From Aquisalimonas lutea (lineage in GTDB: Bacteria; Pseudomonadota; Gammaproteobacteria; Nitrococcales; Aquisalimonadaceae), in the NCBI RefSeq assembly GCF_030409225.1, contig NZ_JAUFPK010000001.1, forward strand, positions 1,710,733 to 1,774,732: 64,000 nucleotides of DNA, in the 5' to 3' direction. The notes below the pieces were generated by a model. It did no database searches, was not told where the DNA came from, and saw nothing but the letters and a program-made list of their open reading frames with translations. The translations under genes were made by a program, and so were the position numbers. Below, in pieces: positions 8,418 through 16,474 of this stretch. Within the stretch, counting starts at the first letter, position 1. Each line of letters begins with the position of its first letter.

Positions 8418-10114
8418 CTGAGTCGCAGCAGCCGCACACCCTGGAAAGGGGTGATGTACCGGCGAAAAGCTCGGGTGGCCAGATCCTCGTGCAGGCAATG
8501 CGTCTGCACGGGGTCGATCGCATCTTCTGCGTGCCGGGCGAAAGCTACCTTGCCGTGCTCGATGCCCTAGTGGATGTTCCGGAGATCGAGATTGTCGTTT
8601 GCCGGCACGAGAGCGGCGCAGCGATGATGGCCGAGGCCTACGGGAAATATACGGGTCGACCGGGTATCTGCTTTGTCACGCGGGGGCCGGGTGCGACCAA
8701 TGCCGCATCCGGCTTGCACATTGCCCAGCAGGACTCGACGCCGATGATCCTCTTTATCGGGCAGGTCGAGCGCGGAGCTCAGGAACGCGGGGCATTCCAG
8801 GAAATCGACTACCGGCAGATGTGCGGGCCACTGAGCAAGTGGGTCGCCCAGGTGGATAGCGCCGCTCGTATTCCCGAGTTCACGAGCCGGGCCTTTTACA
8901 CGGCGACGTCGGGGCGTCCCGGCCCGGTAGTGCTCGCTCTCCCGGAAGACATTCTCACGGAGCAGGCCGTGGCGAACCCGGGCGAAGCCTGCGCGGGTGT
9001 GGAAAGCGGGATCGCAGCCGGGACACTCGATCGGGTTCGTGACCTGATGGCCTCGGCCGCACGGCCTTTCGTTGTCATCGGGGGAGGAGGCTGGAGTCAG
9101 TCCTCGTGCGATGCATTGCAGGAATTTGCGGAGGCGTGGAATCTACCGGTCGCGGTCTCCTTTCGCTGCCAGGGGTACTTCGATGCCCTGCACCCGAATT
9201 ACGCCGGTGACGCCGGGCTCGGGGTCAACCCCGAGCTTGTGACCCGTATCCGGGAATCGGACGTATTGCTCGTCGTGGGGGCCGAGCTGGGTGAGGCAAC
9301 CACTGGCGGCTACACGCTGATCGATATCCCAAGGCCGCGCCAGACACTGATTCACATTCACGCCGACCCGTCCGAGCTTGGACGTGTCTATCAGCCGGAT
9401 CTTGCGGTGAACGCATCGATGCAGGCAGCCCCCGGTGCCCTGGCGTCCCTGGAGCCGCCCGAAACCGTTCGCTGGAGCGACTGGACGCGGGCGATTAATG
9501 AAGACTATCTGGCGTGGAGCGTGCCACCGGAGAATCCCGGTCCCCTCCAGATGGGCCAAGTCCTGCGAGCCATCGACGACCGGCTGCCGAACGATGCAGT
9601 GATCGCAAATGGCGCCGGGAACTACGCCATCTGGCCGAATCGGTTCCACCGATACCGCCGTTTCCGCAGCATGATGGCGCCCACTTCAGGATCCATGGGC
9701 TATGGTGTCCCGGCGGCGATCGCCACCAAGATGATTCAGCCGGCGCGGTCGGTAGTGGCATTCACCGGTGACGGGTGCTTTCTCATGACGGGCCAGGAGC
9801 TGGCAACGGCCGTGCAGTACGAGGTCCCGATCGTCATTGTGCTGGTGAACAACAATATGTACGGGACGATCAGGATGCACCAGGAACGTGAGTATCCGGG
9901 TAGAGAGTGTGCTACCGCCTTACGCAACCCGGATTTCGTCGCTCTGGCGCAAGCATATGGTGCCTATGCCGAACGGGTCGAGACGACGGAGCAGTTTCCA
10001 GTGGCACTGGATCGGGCAATAGAAGCACAACGTCCCGCGCTCTTGGAGCTGATGCTGGATCCTGACGCGATATCGCCGACGCGAACTCTTGGCGAGCTGC
10101 GTAATCGTGCATAA
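8414..10114 (+). CDS. Thiamine diphosphate-dependent enzyme (acetolactate synthase-like large subunit fold)
   Basis: A 566-residue ThDP enzyme with the three-domain layout of acetolactate synthase relatives. An N-terminal PYR domain carries the activating glutamate E66 (CRHESGAAMMAEAYG), a central Rossmann-like domain follows, and the C-terminal PP domain has the ThDP/Mg motif GDGCFLM ending in NNN. Relatives cleave or form C-C bonds next to carbonyls: carboligases, 2-oxoacid decarboxylases, oxalyl-CoA decarboxylase, 2-hydroxyacyl-CoA lyase. The pairing with a tautomerase hints at decarboxylation of a 2-oxo acid from the same pathway. I would not call it biosynthetic IlvB, since no small regulatory subunit is present. 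Confidence 0.9.
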   Translation: MTESQQPHTLERGDVPAKSSGGQILVQAMRLHGVDRIFCVPGESYLAVLDALVDVPEIEIVVCRHESGAAMMAEAYGKYTGRPGICFVTRGPGATNAASGLHIAQQDSTPMILFIGQVERGAQERGAFQEIDYRQMCGPLSKWVAQVDSAARIPEFTSRAFYTATSGRPGPVVLALPEDILTEQAVANPGEACAGVESGIAAGTLDRVRDLMASAARPFVVIGGGGWSQSSCDALQEFAEAWNLPVAVSFRCQGYFDALHPNYAGDAGLGVNPELVTRIRESDVLLVVGAELGEATTGGYTLIDIPRPRQTLIHIHADPSELGRVYQPDLAVNASMQAAPGALASLEPPETVRWSDWTRAINEDYLAWSVPPENPGPLQMGQVLRAIDDRLPNDAVIANGAGNYAIWPNRFHRYRRFRSMMAPTSGSMGYGVPAAIATKMIQPARSVVAFTGDGCFLMTGQELATAVQYEVPIVIVLVNNNMYGTIRMHQEREYPGRECATALRNPDFVALAQAYGAYAERVETTEQFPVALDRAIEAQRPALLELMLDPDAISPTRTLGELRNRA

Positions 10115-10346
10115 CACCCAGCGCTTTGAATGCCGGGGGTACTGAGCGAACGGTTACTCGTTTACGCGAGGGCTTGGCAAGAATACGTCGATCCAAGATT
10201 GCGCTCTCACGGAGGCCCGGTCGGCCGCCTGCCGCCGCGGGTGCCCATCGACTTTGCCGAATGTCAGCTTTCGCCCGGTCCCCGACCTCGTCGCTGCCAC
10301 GTCCGTTGCTTCGGGTGCTTTCGAGCAGGTCCTCCCGGAGTGGCAC

Positions 10347-10550
10347 CTATCCGAAGGCACGCCCCGCGCCATCGCGCTCGGTGGCCAGCTCCACCGCGCC
10401 GCCGGCGGACTCCACCACTGCCTCGGAGACTGCCGCCATGGGCGCGGCAGCGCCATCGCCTTTACCACCCTGTGGAGGGGCGTACTGGATCTGGTGCCAG
10501 GCCGCCGTCAGGAACGCCACCAGCACGATCAGCAGGAAGACGATGTTCAT
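10347..10550 (-). pseudogene. 5' remnant of a spore-maturation / nucleoside-recognition (SpmA-like) membrane protein gene
   Basis: From the ATG at 10550 the frame reads MNIVFLLIVLVAFLTAAWHQ, then APMAAVSEAVVESAGGAVELA. This resembles the N-terminus of the SpmA/SpmB-type nucleoside-recognition proteins of gammaproteobacteria. After about 55 residues the similarity stops and the frame ends at 10347, whereas intact proteins run to about 400 residues or more. The gene has lost its 3' part, probably at the edge of the neighbouring catabolic island. The family call is from memory of the N-terminal pattern. Confidence 0.5.
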
Positions 10551-10834
10551 GGCCGGGACCGCTCTCGTGGGACAGGCGGCCAAGGATCCGGTCTCGGGCC
10601 CGCAGGGTCAAATGTACAACGCCACCTGCCGCGTCTGCACTCCATCTCAAGTGACCCACACTTTGAAGTCGGTCCGTGGACCGATGCCGGCCAGGTACGC
10701 CGCCGTTCGGCGGCCCGTGATTCGGGCCTCGGCATCGCCGGTTGCACGGGATGTGCGGCGTTTGCTTGGGGCATCGCATCGGAATCAGTTCATCATTTAA
10801 TAAAGTGGTTGGTTGAGAGTGGGGGCACTGCCAT

Positions 10835-10854
10835 ATTCAACTCCATGGTTGAAT
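10835..10854. promoter_or_regulatory. Palindrome ATTCAAC-N6-GTTGAAT over the start codon of the broken ArsR-type gene
   Basis: Perfect 7-bp arms (10835-10841 and 10848-10854) flank the ATG at 10845. ArsR-family repressors commonly bind AT-rich palindromes of this kind at their own promoters, so this is probably the former autoregulatory site. Confidence 0.5.
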
Positions 10855-11168
10855 TAAGAACGCCCCAACTGGATTCCGTCTTCCGCGCCCTTGGTGACCC
10901 CCACACGCCGACGGATGCTGCGCGAGATGGCCGATGGCGAGCGAACGGTTGGGCCGGCTCGGAACCCTTCGATATGCCGCTCGCGGCCGCGTCGAGGCAC
11001 GTCAAGGTGCTCAAGAGGGCCGGGCTGATCCGGCGCGAGGTGCGCTATTGCGCCCTGGTATCCAGCATGTACGCGGGCTCAAGGCGCTCGTTGTGCATCA
11101 GCATACGCCGGAGTAGCGCCGTTGCCGGGCCGGGCGCCGCGGCCGAGCATCATGATCACGCCCGGTGA
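10845..11168 (+). pseudogene. Frameshifted ArsR-family transcriptional regulator
   Basis: The frame opens MVELRTPQLDSVFRALGDP, a normal ArsR start. It then leaves frame: the expected RRRMLREMADGERTVG is readable in another frame around 10908-10957. The original frame resumes with PFDMPLAAASRHVKVLKRAGLIRREVR, the winged-helix recognition region. After about 11062 no further family similarity is visible. Two compensating frameshifts plus a lost C-terminus make a working repressor unlikely. The stretch 10115-10844 otherwise holds only the SpmA-like remnant on the other strand. Confidence 0.65.
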
Positions 11169-11184
11169 AAGGGGGGTCTGCGCA

Positions 11185-11586
11185 ATGAAGATCGTGGTGA
11201 ACATCGATGTCCCGGAGCTCGCCCCGGCGATTGCGTTCTACTGCGCCGCCTTGGGGCTGAAGCACAACCGCACGCTGGACGACGACGTGGCAGAGCTGAC
11301 GGGCGCGTCCGTGGTCATCTACCTTCTTCAGAATGCGCCCGGGTCCCGGGCGGCGGCCACGGCACCGGATGCGCGCAGGTACGTCAGGCACTGGACGCCG
11401 GTCCATGTCGATTTCGTCGTGGATGATATCGCCGCGGCGGCCAATCGCGCCCTTGAGGCGGGCGCGAGCCGCGAGAGCGAATGCATTGAGTGGCGGGGGT
11501 CAAAATGCGTGACGTTCTCGGACCCGTTCGGCCACGGGTTCTGCCTGATCGAGTTTGCAGGAGAGTCGTACAGGTCGTACAGCTAG
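11185..11586 (+). CDS. VOC (glyoxalase/bleomycin-resistance) family protein
   Basis: A 133-residue single-domain VOC protein starting MKIVVNIDVPELAPAIAFYC, with the two beta-alpha-beta-beta-beta modules expected. Candidate metal ligands are the His of VHVDFVVDD and the Glu of FCLIEF near the C-terminus; the first-strand position is Asn instead of the usual His. Members include glyoxalases, dioxygenases and antibiotic-binding proteins, so no substrate is proposed. The ATG at 11185 is preferred over an upstream in-frame start because GGGGGG lies about 10 bases ahead. The gene comes 16 bp after the broken ArsR gene. Confidence 0.85.
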   Translation: MKIVVNIDVPELAPAIAFYCAALGLKHNRTLDDDVAELTGASVVIYLLQNAPGSRAAATAPDARRYVRHWTPVHVDFVVDDIAAAANRALEAGASRESECIEWRGSKCVTFSDPFGHGFCLIEFAGESYRSYS

Positions 11587-11623
11587 AGCGCGCGTGTGGC
11601 GCTGCCCTTCGCCGGAGGTGTGT

Positions 11624-12211
11624 GTGAACGTCGGAATCTATCTGTACCCGGGAGCGGAGGTGCTCGACTTCTCGGGGCCCTTCGAGGTCTTCTCCACGGC
11701 CGCGCGCATCAGCGGCGACGCCGTGCCGCCGTTCACGGTGTTTCTCATCGGCGAGACCGCGGAGCCGGTGGCCGCGCGCGGCGGCTATCGGGTGCTGCCC
11801 GACTTCACGGTGCACGAGCACCCACCCGTCGACGTCCTTGTCATCGCCGGCGGCGTGTACACCGATGCGATCCGGAATGCGCCGGTTCTCCAGTGGATCC
11901 GTCGGCAGCGCCGGTCGGCCTCCGTCGTCGCCACCGTGTGCACCGGAATCTTTCTGCTGGCGGCGGCCGACGAGACCCTCGGCTGCCGGGTGACCACCCA
12001 CTGGGAGGATATCGGCGATCTCCGGCGAATGTTCCCGCGCCTGGAGGTGATCGAGGGGGTGCGGTGGGTGGATGCCGGCCCCGTGGTGAGCTCGGGCGGC
12101 ATTTCCGCGGGGCTGGACATGAGCCTGCACCTGGTCGCGCGCCTGCACGGTGATGATCTCGCCGAGCGCACCGCATATCAGATGGAGTACATCTGGAATC
12201 GCAGGGCCTGA
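11624..12211 (+). CDS. DJ-1/PfpI family protein
   Basis: A 195-residue protein of the class I glutamine amidotransferase-like superfamily, starting at GTG 11624 with GGAGG five bases ahead. Features are VGIYLYPGAEVLDFSGPFEVF, which includes the usual Asp/Glu-rich first loop, the nucleophile elbow VATVCTGIFLLAAA with its conserved cysteine, and SSGGISAGLDMSLHLVA near the end. Relatives include isonitrile hydratase InhA, ThiJ-like proteins and the sensory domains of AraC-type regulators. No DNA-binding domain is fused here. It follows the VOC gene by 37 bp and may be cotranscribed. Confidence 0.88.
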   Translation: MNVGIYLYPGAEVLDFSGPFEVFSTAARISGDAVPPFTVFLIGETAEPVAARGGYRVLPDFTVHEHPPVDVLVIAGGVYTDAIRNAPVLQWIRRQRRSASVVATVCTGIFLLAAADETLGCRVTTHWEDIGDLRRMFPRLEVIEGVRWVDAGPVVSSGGISAGLDMSLHLVARLHGDDLAERTAYQMEYIWNRRA

Positions 12212-12682
12212 AAGCTGCCCGGCTCAGGGCCCGCCGCATGCCGTTCGCGCGTCGACCGCCATCCCGCCGCAGGGTCGCATGGGGAATGCATCGGGTCGCT
12301 TCCCCCCTGTCGGCTGCTATTCCTTCCGGTGGTCCATACTGACCGGACAGTCGAGATCCTGCATTTCTCAGCCCGCCGCCGAATTCCTGATTCATTCTGC
12401 ATATATTACGGAAGATGGCGTCGCTGTTTTCGCCTGTTTGTTCGTTAAGTCCTCGCAGATGAAGGTATTTGCCATTTCTTTATCAGAATTGGCAATCATT
12501 CCATTGCTGCTGTCGATTGCATCCCTCGATATTCCTGTGCTTTAACCGGTTAGCGCAGAACTCGGAGGTGTTCCGCTTACATTCATTCAGCGGCCCTCGC
12601 CTTCGAGCGCCGGGCACGACCGTCGTCCCCGGCTGATCGCATCGCGAGAGTGCGTCATAAAGATAAACGGAGGAGAAGCTGC
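12212..12682. other. 471-bp non-coding gap upstream of the OFA transporter
   Basis: No credible gene is seen. The part around 12390-12545 is clearly richer in A+T than its surroundings, as expected for a promoter region of the formate transporter gene. I could not identify a convincing -35/-10 or -24/-12 pair. Confidence 0.5.
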
Positions 12683-14041
12683 ATGGCTGGTTTTCTGGAT
12701 AAGCAAAGTACCGTCGCGGAGCCCGGCTTCAACCGATGGCTCATCCCGCCCGCCGCCCTGGCCATCCACCTCTCCATCGGCCAGGTCTATGCATTCAGCG
12801 TGTTCAACGAGCCGTTGACGCGGATCATCGGGGTCACCGAGTCCGTTCCGGAGGACTGGAAGCTCACCACTCTGGGGTGGATCTTCAGCATCGCCATCGC
12901 GGTACTGGGCGTTACCGCCGCACTCGGCGGGCGCTGGGTCGAGCGGGTCGGGCCGCGCAAGACCATGGTCACGGCGGCCGCCGCCTGGGGCGGCGGATTC
13001 CTGATCTCCGCGCTGGGGGTCTGGGTGCATTCCGTATGGCTGCTCTACCTCGGGTACGGGGTGTTCGGCGGCATCGGCCTGGGTTTCGCCTATATCTCCC
13101 CGGTGAAGACGCTCATCCGTTGGTTCCCCGACAAGCCGGGCATGGCAACCGGCATGGCCATCATGGGCTTCGGCGGCGGCGCGATGATCGGCTCGCCCCT
13201 GGCCGTGAACCTGATGGAGTTCTACTCGGGCCCGAACAGCGTGGGCGTAGCCGCCACCTTCGCGACTATGGGCGTTCTCTATTTCATTCTCATGATGTTC
13301 GGCGCCCTGATCGTGCGCGTCCCGCGTGATGGCTGGGCGCCCGCGGGCTATGACCCGAGCACGGCCACCAACGGCAAGCTGCAGACGGACGGCCACGTGC
13401 ACGTGGATCAGTCCCTGAAGACGCCGCAGTTCTGGCTGGTCTGGGCCGTGCTGTGCCTGAACGTGACGGCCGGCATCGGCGTGCTCGGCCAGGCTTCGGT
13501 CATGAGCCAGGAGATGGTCGGCATCTCGGCTTCCGCCGCGGCCGGGTTCGTCGGGCTGCTCAGCATCTTCAACATGGCGGGGCGCTTCTTCTGGGCCAGC
13601 CTGTCCGACTACATCGGCCGCAAGGCGACCTACACCACGTTCTTCGTGCTGGGCATGGCGCTCTACGCCGCGGTTCCCTCGATCGCCTCCGGCGGTATCG
13701 TACTGCTGTTCGTGCTCGCCTACCTGATCATCATGAGCATGTACGGCGGCGGCTTCGCCACGGTGCCCGCCTACCTGCGCGATCTGTTCGGTACCGCCCA
13801 CGTGGGCGCGATCCACGGCCGGCTGCTCACCGCCTGGTCGGTGGCGGGCATTCTCGGGCCGGTGCTCATCAACTACCTGCGGGAATTCCAGATCCAGGCG
13901 GGCGTGGCGCCGGCGCAGGCGTACTCGCTGACCATGTACATCATGGCGGGCCTGCTGCTGGTCGGCTTGGTCTGCAACCTGGCGATCGGCGAGATGCAGA
14001 AGAAGCATCTGATGGCCGAGCACGAGCTTGCGTACGAGTAA
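12683..14041 (+). CDS. OFA (oxalate/formate antiporter) family MFS transporter
   Basis: A 452-residue MFS protein with about twelve membrane helices. OFA-type landmarks are GQVYAFSVFNEPL in helix 1, the loop LGGRWVERVGPRKTM (MFS motif A), and WFPDKPGMATGMAIMGFGGGA in helices 4-5, similar to the substrate region of oxalate/formate exchangers. A GGAGGAG site precedes the ATG. The gene is followed by a 49-residue membrane peptide and then the formate dehydrogenase operon, so import of formate or oxalate, or exchange of the two, is the likely role. The family also transports other monocarboxylates. Confidence 0.9.
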   Translation: MAGFLDKQSTVAEPGFNRWLIPPAALAIHLSIGQVYAFSVFNEPLTRIIGVTESVPEDWKLTTLGWIFSIAIAVLGVTAALGGRWVERVGPRKTMVTAAAAWGGGFLISALGVWVHSVWLLYLGYGVFGGIGLGFAYISPVKTLIRWFPDKPGMATGMAIMGFGGGAMIGSPLAVNLMEFYSGPNSVGVAATFATMGVLYFILMMFGALIVRVPRDGWAPAGYDPSTATNGKLQTDGHVHVDQSLKTPQFWLVWAVLCLNVTAGIGVLGQASVMSQEMVGISASAAAGFVGLLSIFNMAGRFFWASLSDYIGRKATYTTFFVLGMALYAAVPSIASGGIVLLFVLAYLIIMSMYGGGFATVPAYLRDLFGTAHVGAIHGRLLTAWSVAGILGPVLINYLREFQIQAGVAPAQAYSLTMYIMAGLLLVGLVCNLAIGEMQKKHLMAEHELAYE

Positions 14042-14043
14042 AA

Positions 14044-14088
14044 CCGGCAAGGGGGAGGGCCCTCTCGAGGCCTTCCCCCGAAAGCCGG
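14044..14088 (+). other. Nested hairpin between OFA transporter and its small partner
   Basis: An 11-bp stem with one G-T wobble (14051-14061 with 14069-14079, seven-base loop) sits inside an outer CCGGC/GCCGG pair (14044-14048 with 14084-14088). No T-run follows. It may set the ratio of the two products or protect the upstream message. Confidence 0.5.
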
Positions 14089-14113
14089 ACCGTTCTGAAT
14101 GAGGAGAATCGTC

Positions 14114-14263
14114 ATGTCCGAACAGAATCAGTCAGGTGCGAGCACGCAGGAGAGCGTCGATCCCGCTACCGGCAAGCTGGTGGTGTCCTGGGCGGTGGTA
14201 CTGGTGCCGCTCGCCTACGGCGTCTTCAACACGATCATGGACTCCATACCGTTGTTCACCTGA
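14114..14263 (+). CDS. Small single-helix membrane protein linked to the OFA transporter (MFS transporter small subunit-like)
   Basis: A 49-residue protein with a GAGGAG site before its ATG. The first half is polar (MSEQNQSGASTQES); the second is one membrane helix, KLVVSWAVVLVPLAYGVFN, ending DSIPLFT. Short proteins of this pattern directly after OFA-type MFS genes are annotated in other proteobacteria as MFS transporter small subunit. I recall this family but cannot check it here. Position, hydrophobicity and a good ribosome-binding site all support a real gene. It probably associates with the transporter in the inner membrane. Confidence 0.75.
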   Translation: MSEQNQSGASTQESVDPATGKLVVSWAVVLVPLAYGVFNTIMDSIPLFT

Positions 14264-14275
14264 CGGCGGACGCCT

Positions 14276-14306
14276 GCCGGCGGACGGATTCGTCTCCGCC
14301 GCCGGC
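14276..14306 (+). terminator. Terminator-like hairpin after the small OFA partner
   Basis: Arms 14276-14288 and 14295-14306 pair over 12 bp with one bulged A and are followed by ATTTC, a weak T-rich tail. The site is just before the separate promoter of the formate dehydrogenase operon. Confidence 0.5.
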
Positions 14307-14319
14307 TGCATTTCAGAAA

Positions 14320-14415
14320 GCCATTTTTCATAGAAATGGCCGATAAAACGATCGGAAATCACCATATATTTCCGGTTTGGGAGCCGGGTTAATTACTCTA
14401 TACTTTTCGAGTAAT
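14320..14415 (+). promoter_or_regulatory. Promoter and palindromes upstream of the formate dehydrogenase operon
   Basis: TTGGGA (14377-14382) and TATACT (14399-14404) are 16 bp apart and form a plausible sigma-70 promoter. Three inverted repeats surround it: GCCATTT-N7-AAATGGC (14320-14340), CGGAAAT-N8-ATTTCCG (14353-14374) and ATTACTC-N10-GAGTAAT (14392-14415). The last covers the -10 element. One or more may bind the LysR regulator encoded after the operon. Confidence 0.55.
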
Positions 14416-14455
14416 AATACAGACCGGGGCGAGGACCCTGGCCGGGAGGAGATCG

Positions 14456-14917
14456 ATGAACAATTCTTCCGAAATTTCGCCCGATACGGTGCGGGCGATT
14501 TGCGCTGCTCACGCGCATCGCCGTGGTCCCACGCTCGAGATCCTGCACGCGCTGCAGCGCGAGTTCGGCTTCGTGCCGTCCAGCGCGCTGCCGGTGATCG
14601 CCGAGGAGCTGAACGTGACCCGGGCCGAGGTCCACGGCGTGTTCAGCTTCTACCACGATCTCCGCGACCAGCCGCCGCCGCGGCACACGGTGCGGGTCTG
14701 CCGCGCCGAGGCGTGCCAGTCGATGGGTGCGCGGGCCGTGTGGGATGCCGCCCAGAGGGCCGCGTCGACCACGCCGTCGGTGGAGGTCTCCGAGGTCTTC
14801 TGCCTCGGCAACTGCGCCTGCAGCCCGGCCATCCAGGTCGACGAGCGCACCCGCGGGCGCATGGATCCCGGCCGGGTGACCGGCATCATCGAGCAGCTTG
14901 ATCGGGAGGCGTCGTAA
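14456..14917 (+). CDS. fdsG: NAD-dependent formate dehydrogenase gamma subunit (NuoE-like)
   Basis: A 153-residue thioredoxin-like [2Fe-2S] protein, related to NuoE of complex I and to FdsG of soluble NAD-dependent formate dehydrogenases. A helical N-terminal part (LEILHALQREFGFVP, VHGVFSFYHDL) leads to the four cluster cysteines: two in VCRAEACQS and two in FCLGNCAC. It relays electrons within the diaphorase unit together with FdsB. The start lies after a GGGAGGAG site. The stop overlaps the fdsB start (TAATG), so the two are translationally coupled. Confidence 0.95.
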   Translation: MNNSSEISPDTVRAICAAHAHRRGPTLEILHALQREFGFVPSSALPVIAEELNVTRAEVHGVFSFYHDLRDQPPPRHTVRVCRAEACQSMGARAVWDAAQRAASTTPSVEVSEVFCLGNCACSPAIQVDERTRGRMDPGRVTGIIEQLDREAS

Positions 14918-16464
14918 TGAGGCTTTTCGTTCCCGCGGACAGCACCGCTGTATCCATCGGCGCGGACGAGGTCGCCGCGGCGCTGGCGGCCAGGGCGCCG
15001 GACGCCGAGATCGTGCGCACGGGCTCGCGCGGCCTGTACTGGCTGGAGCCCCTGGTGGAAGTCGAGCACGAGGGGCGCCGCCTCGGCTTCGGCCCCCTGG
15101 CGCCGGCCGACGTCGACGGGCTGCTCGAGCGCCTGGCTGCCGGCCAGCTGGACGGCCCGGGTGCCGTCGGCGACGTGGATCAGCTCCTGGCCGGGCAGGG
15201 CCAGCAGCGGATCACCCTCGGGCGCTGCGGTGTGGTCGCGCCGGGGTCGGTGGCCGACTACGAGCGCCACGGCGGGCTCGCCGGCCTGCGCAATGCCCTG
15301 GCCATGACGCCCCAGGCGGTGGTCGACGCGGTCAGCAACTCGGGGCTGCGCGGGCGCGGGGGCGCCGGCTTCCCCACCGGTACCAAGTGGCAGACCGTCC
15401 ACGACACCGACGACAGCCCCAAGTTCATCGTCTGCAACGCCGACGAGGGCGACAGCGGCACGTTCGCCGACCGCATGCTGATGGAGGGCGATCCGCTCGC
15501 CCTGATCGAGGGCATGCTCATCGCCGGCGTCGCCGTCGGGGCCGAGCAGGGCTACATCTACCTGCGCTCGGAGTACCCGGACGCCCTGCGCGTGCTCCGG
15601 GCCGCGCTGGCGGACGCCCGTGAGCACGGCGTGCTCGGTGACGATGTGCTCGGCTCCGGCAAGCGCTTCGACATCGAGATCCGCGTCGGCGCCGGGGCGT
15701 ACATCTGCGGCGAGGAGACCTCCCTGCTGGAGAGCCTGGAGGGCAACCGCGGGATGATCCGCTACAAGCCCCCGCTGCCGGCCATCAAGGGCTTCTTCGA
15801 GAAGCCGACGGTGGTCAACAACGTGATCACGCTGGCCACCGTTCCCGGGGTGCTGATGGACAACGGCGAGAGCCACAAGGCGCTCGGTACGGGCAAGTCG
15901 CTGGGCACGCTGACCGCGCAGCTCTGCGGCAACGTCGCCCGCCCGGGGCTGTACGAGATCCCGTTCGGCATGCCGCTCGGGACACTCATCAATGATCTCG
16001 GCGGCGGCTCCGCCTCGGGGCGGCCGGTACGCGCCGTCCAGGTCGGCGGGCCGCTCGGGGCCTATTTCCCGGTCTCCAAGTTCGACGCCCGCCTGGACTA
16101 CGAGTCGTTCGCCGAGGCCGGCGGGATGATCGGCCACGGCGGCGTGGTCGTGTTCGACGACACCGTGGATCTCTACCAGCAGGCGCGGTTCTCCATGGAG
16201 TTCTGCGCCAAGGAATCCTGCGGCAAGTGCACCCCGTGCCGGGTTGGGTCGACCCGCGGTGTCGAGGTCATCGACCGCATCCACGCCGGCACCGACGTGG
16301 AGTCCAACATCGAGGTGCTGGACGATCTCTGCGAGACCATGGCGAGCGTGTCGCTCTGCGCGCTCGGCGGGCTCACCCCGTTCCCGGTGCGCAGCGCCCT
16401 GCGCTACTTCCCGGATGATTTCCACACGGCCGTGCGCGAGCACGTCGAGACGGCACACGAGTGA
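14917..16464 (+). CDS. fdsB: NAD-dependent formate dehydrogenase beta subunit (NuoF-like flavoprotein)
   Basis: A 515-residue diaphorase subunit with an N-terminal thioredoxin-like extension (about 1-110), as in FdsB. The NuoF core follows: GLRGRGGAGFPTGTKW (NADH/FMN site), CNADEGDSGTFADR (FMN), GAGAYICGEETSLLESLEG, and a C-terminal [4Fe-4S] motif ESCGKCTPCR with a fourth cysteine in SLCALGG. It transfers electrons from the Fe-S chain through FMN to NAD+. The product acts in the cytoplasm with FdsG and FdsA. It is 10 bp ahead of fdsA. Confidence 0.96.
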   Translation: MRLFVPADSTAVSIGADEVAAALAARAPDAEIVRTGSRGLYWLEPLVEVEHEGRRLGFGPLAPADVDGLLERLAAGQLDGPGAVGDVDQLLAGQGQQRITLGRCGVVAPGSVADYERHGGLAGLRNALAMTPQAVVDAVSNSGLRGRGGAGFPTGTKWQTVHDTDDSPKFIVCNADEGDSGTFADRMLMEGDPLALIEGMLIAGVAVGAEQGYIYLRSEYPDALRVLRAALADAREHGVLGDDVLGSGKRFDIEIRVGAGAYICGEETSLLESLEGNRGMIRYKPPLPAIKGFFEKPTVVNNVITLATVPGVLMDNGESHKALGTGKSLGTLTAQLCGNVARPGLYEIPFGMPLGTLINDLGGGSASGRPVRAVQVGGPLGAYFPVSKFDARLDYESFAEAGGMIGHGGVVVFDDTVDLYQQARFSMEFCAKESCGKCTPCRVGSTRGVEVIDRIHAGTDVESNIEVLDDLCETMASVSLCALGGLTPFPVRSALRYFPDDFHTAVREHVETAHE

Positions 16465-16474
16465 GGAGACAGGT

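Noticed and set aside
8414-10114. Annotation of the ThDP enzyme as acetolactate synthase IlvB
   Set aside because: No small subunit gene, and the catabolic setting argues against branched-chain amino acid synthesis; only the fold family is supported.
10130-10800. Overlapping plus-strand frames of 170-220 codons in the junction region
   Set aside because: They are antisense to the SpmA-like remnant and have no ribosome-binding site or recognisable domain.
12480-12520. Possible sigma-54 promoter (TGGCA ... TTGCT) before the OFA gene
   Set aside because: Distance between the GG and GC elements is 13 bp instead of the required 10.
12587-14050. 487-codon open frame antisense to the OFA transporter
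   Set aside because: It mirrors the real gene in a GC-rich sequence, is full of His/Arg/Gly/Asp low-complexity sequence and has no recognisable domain.
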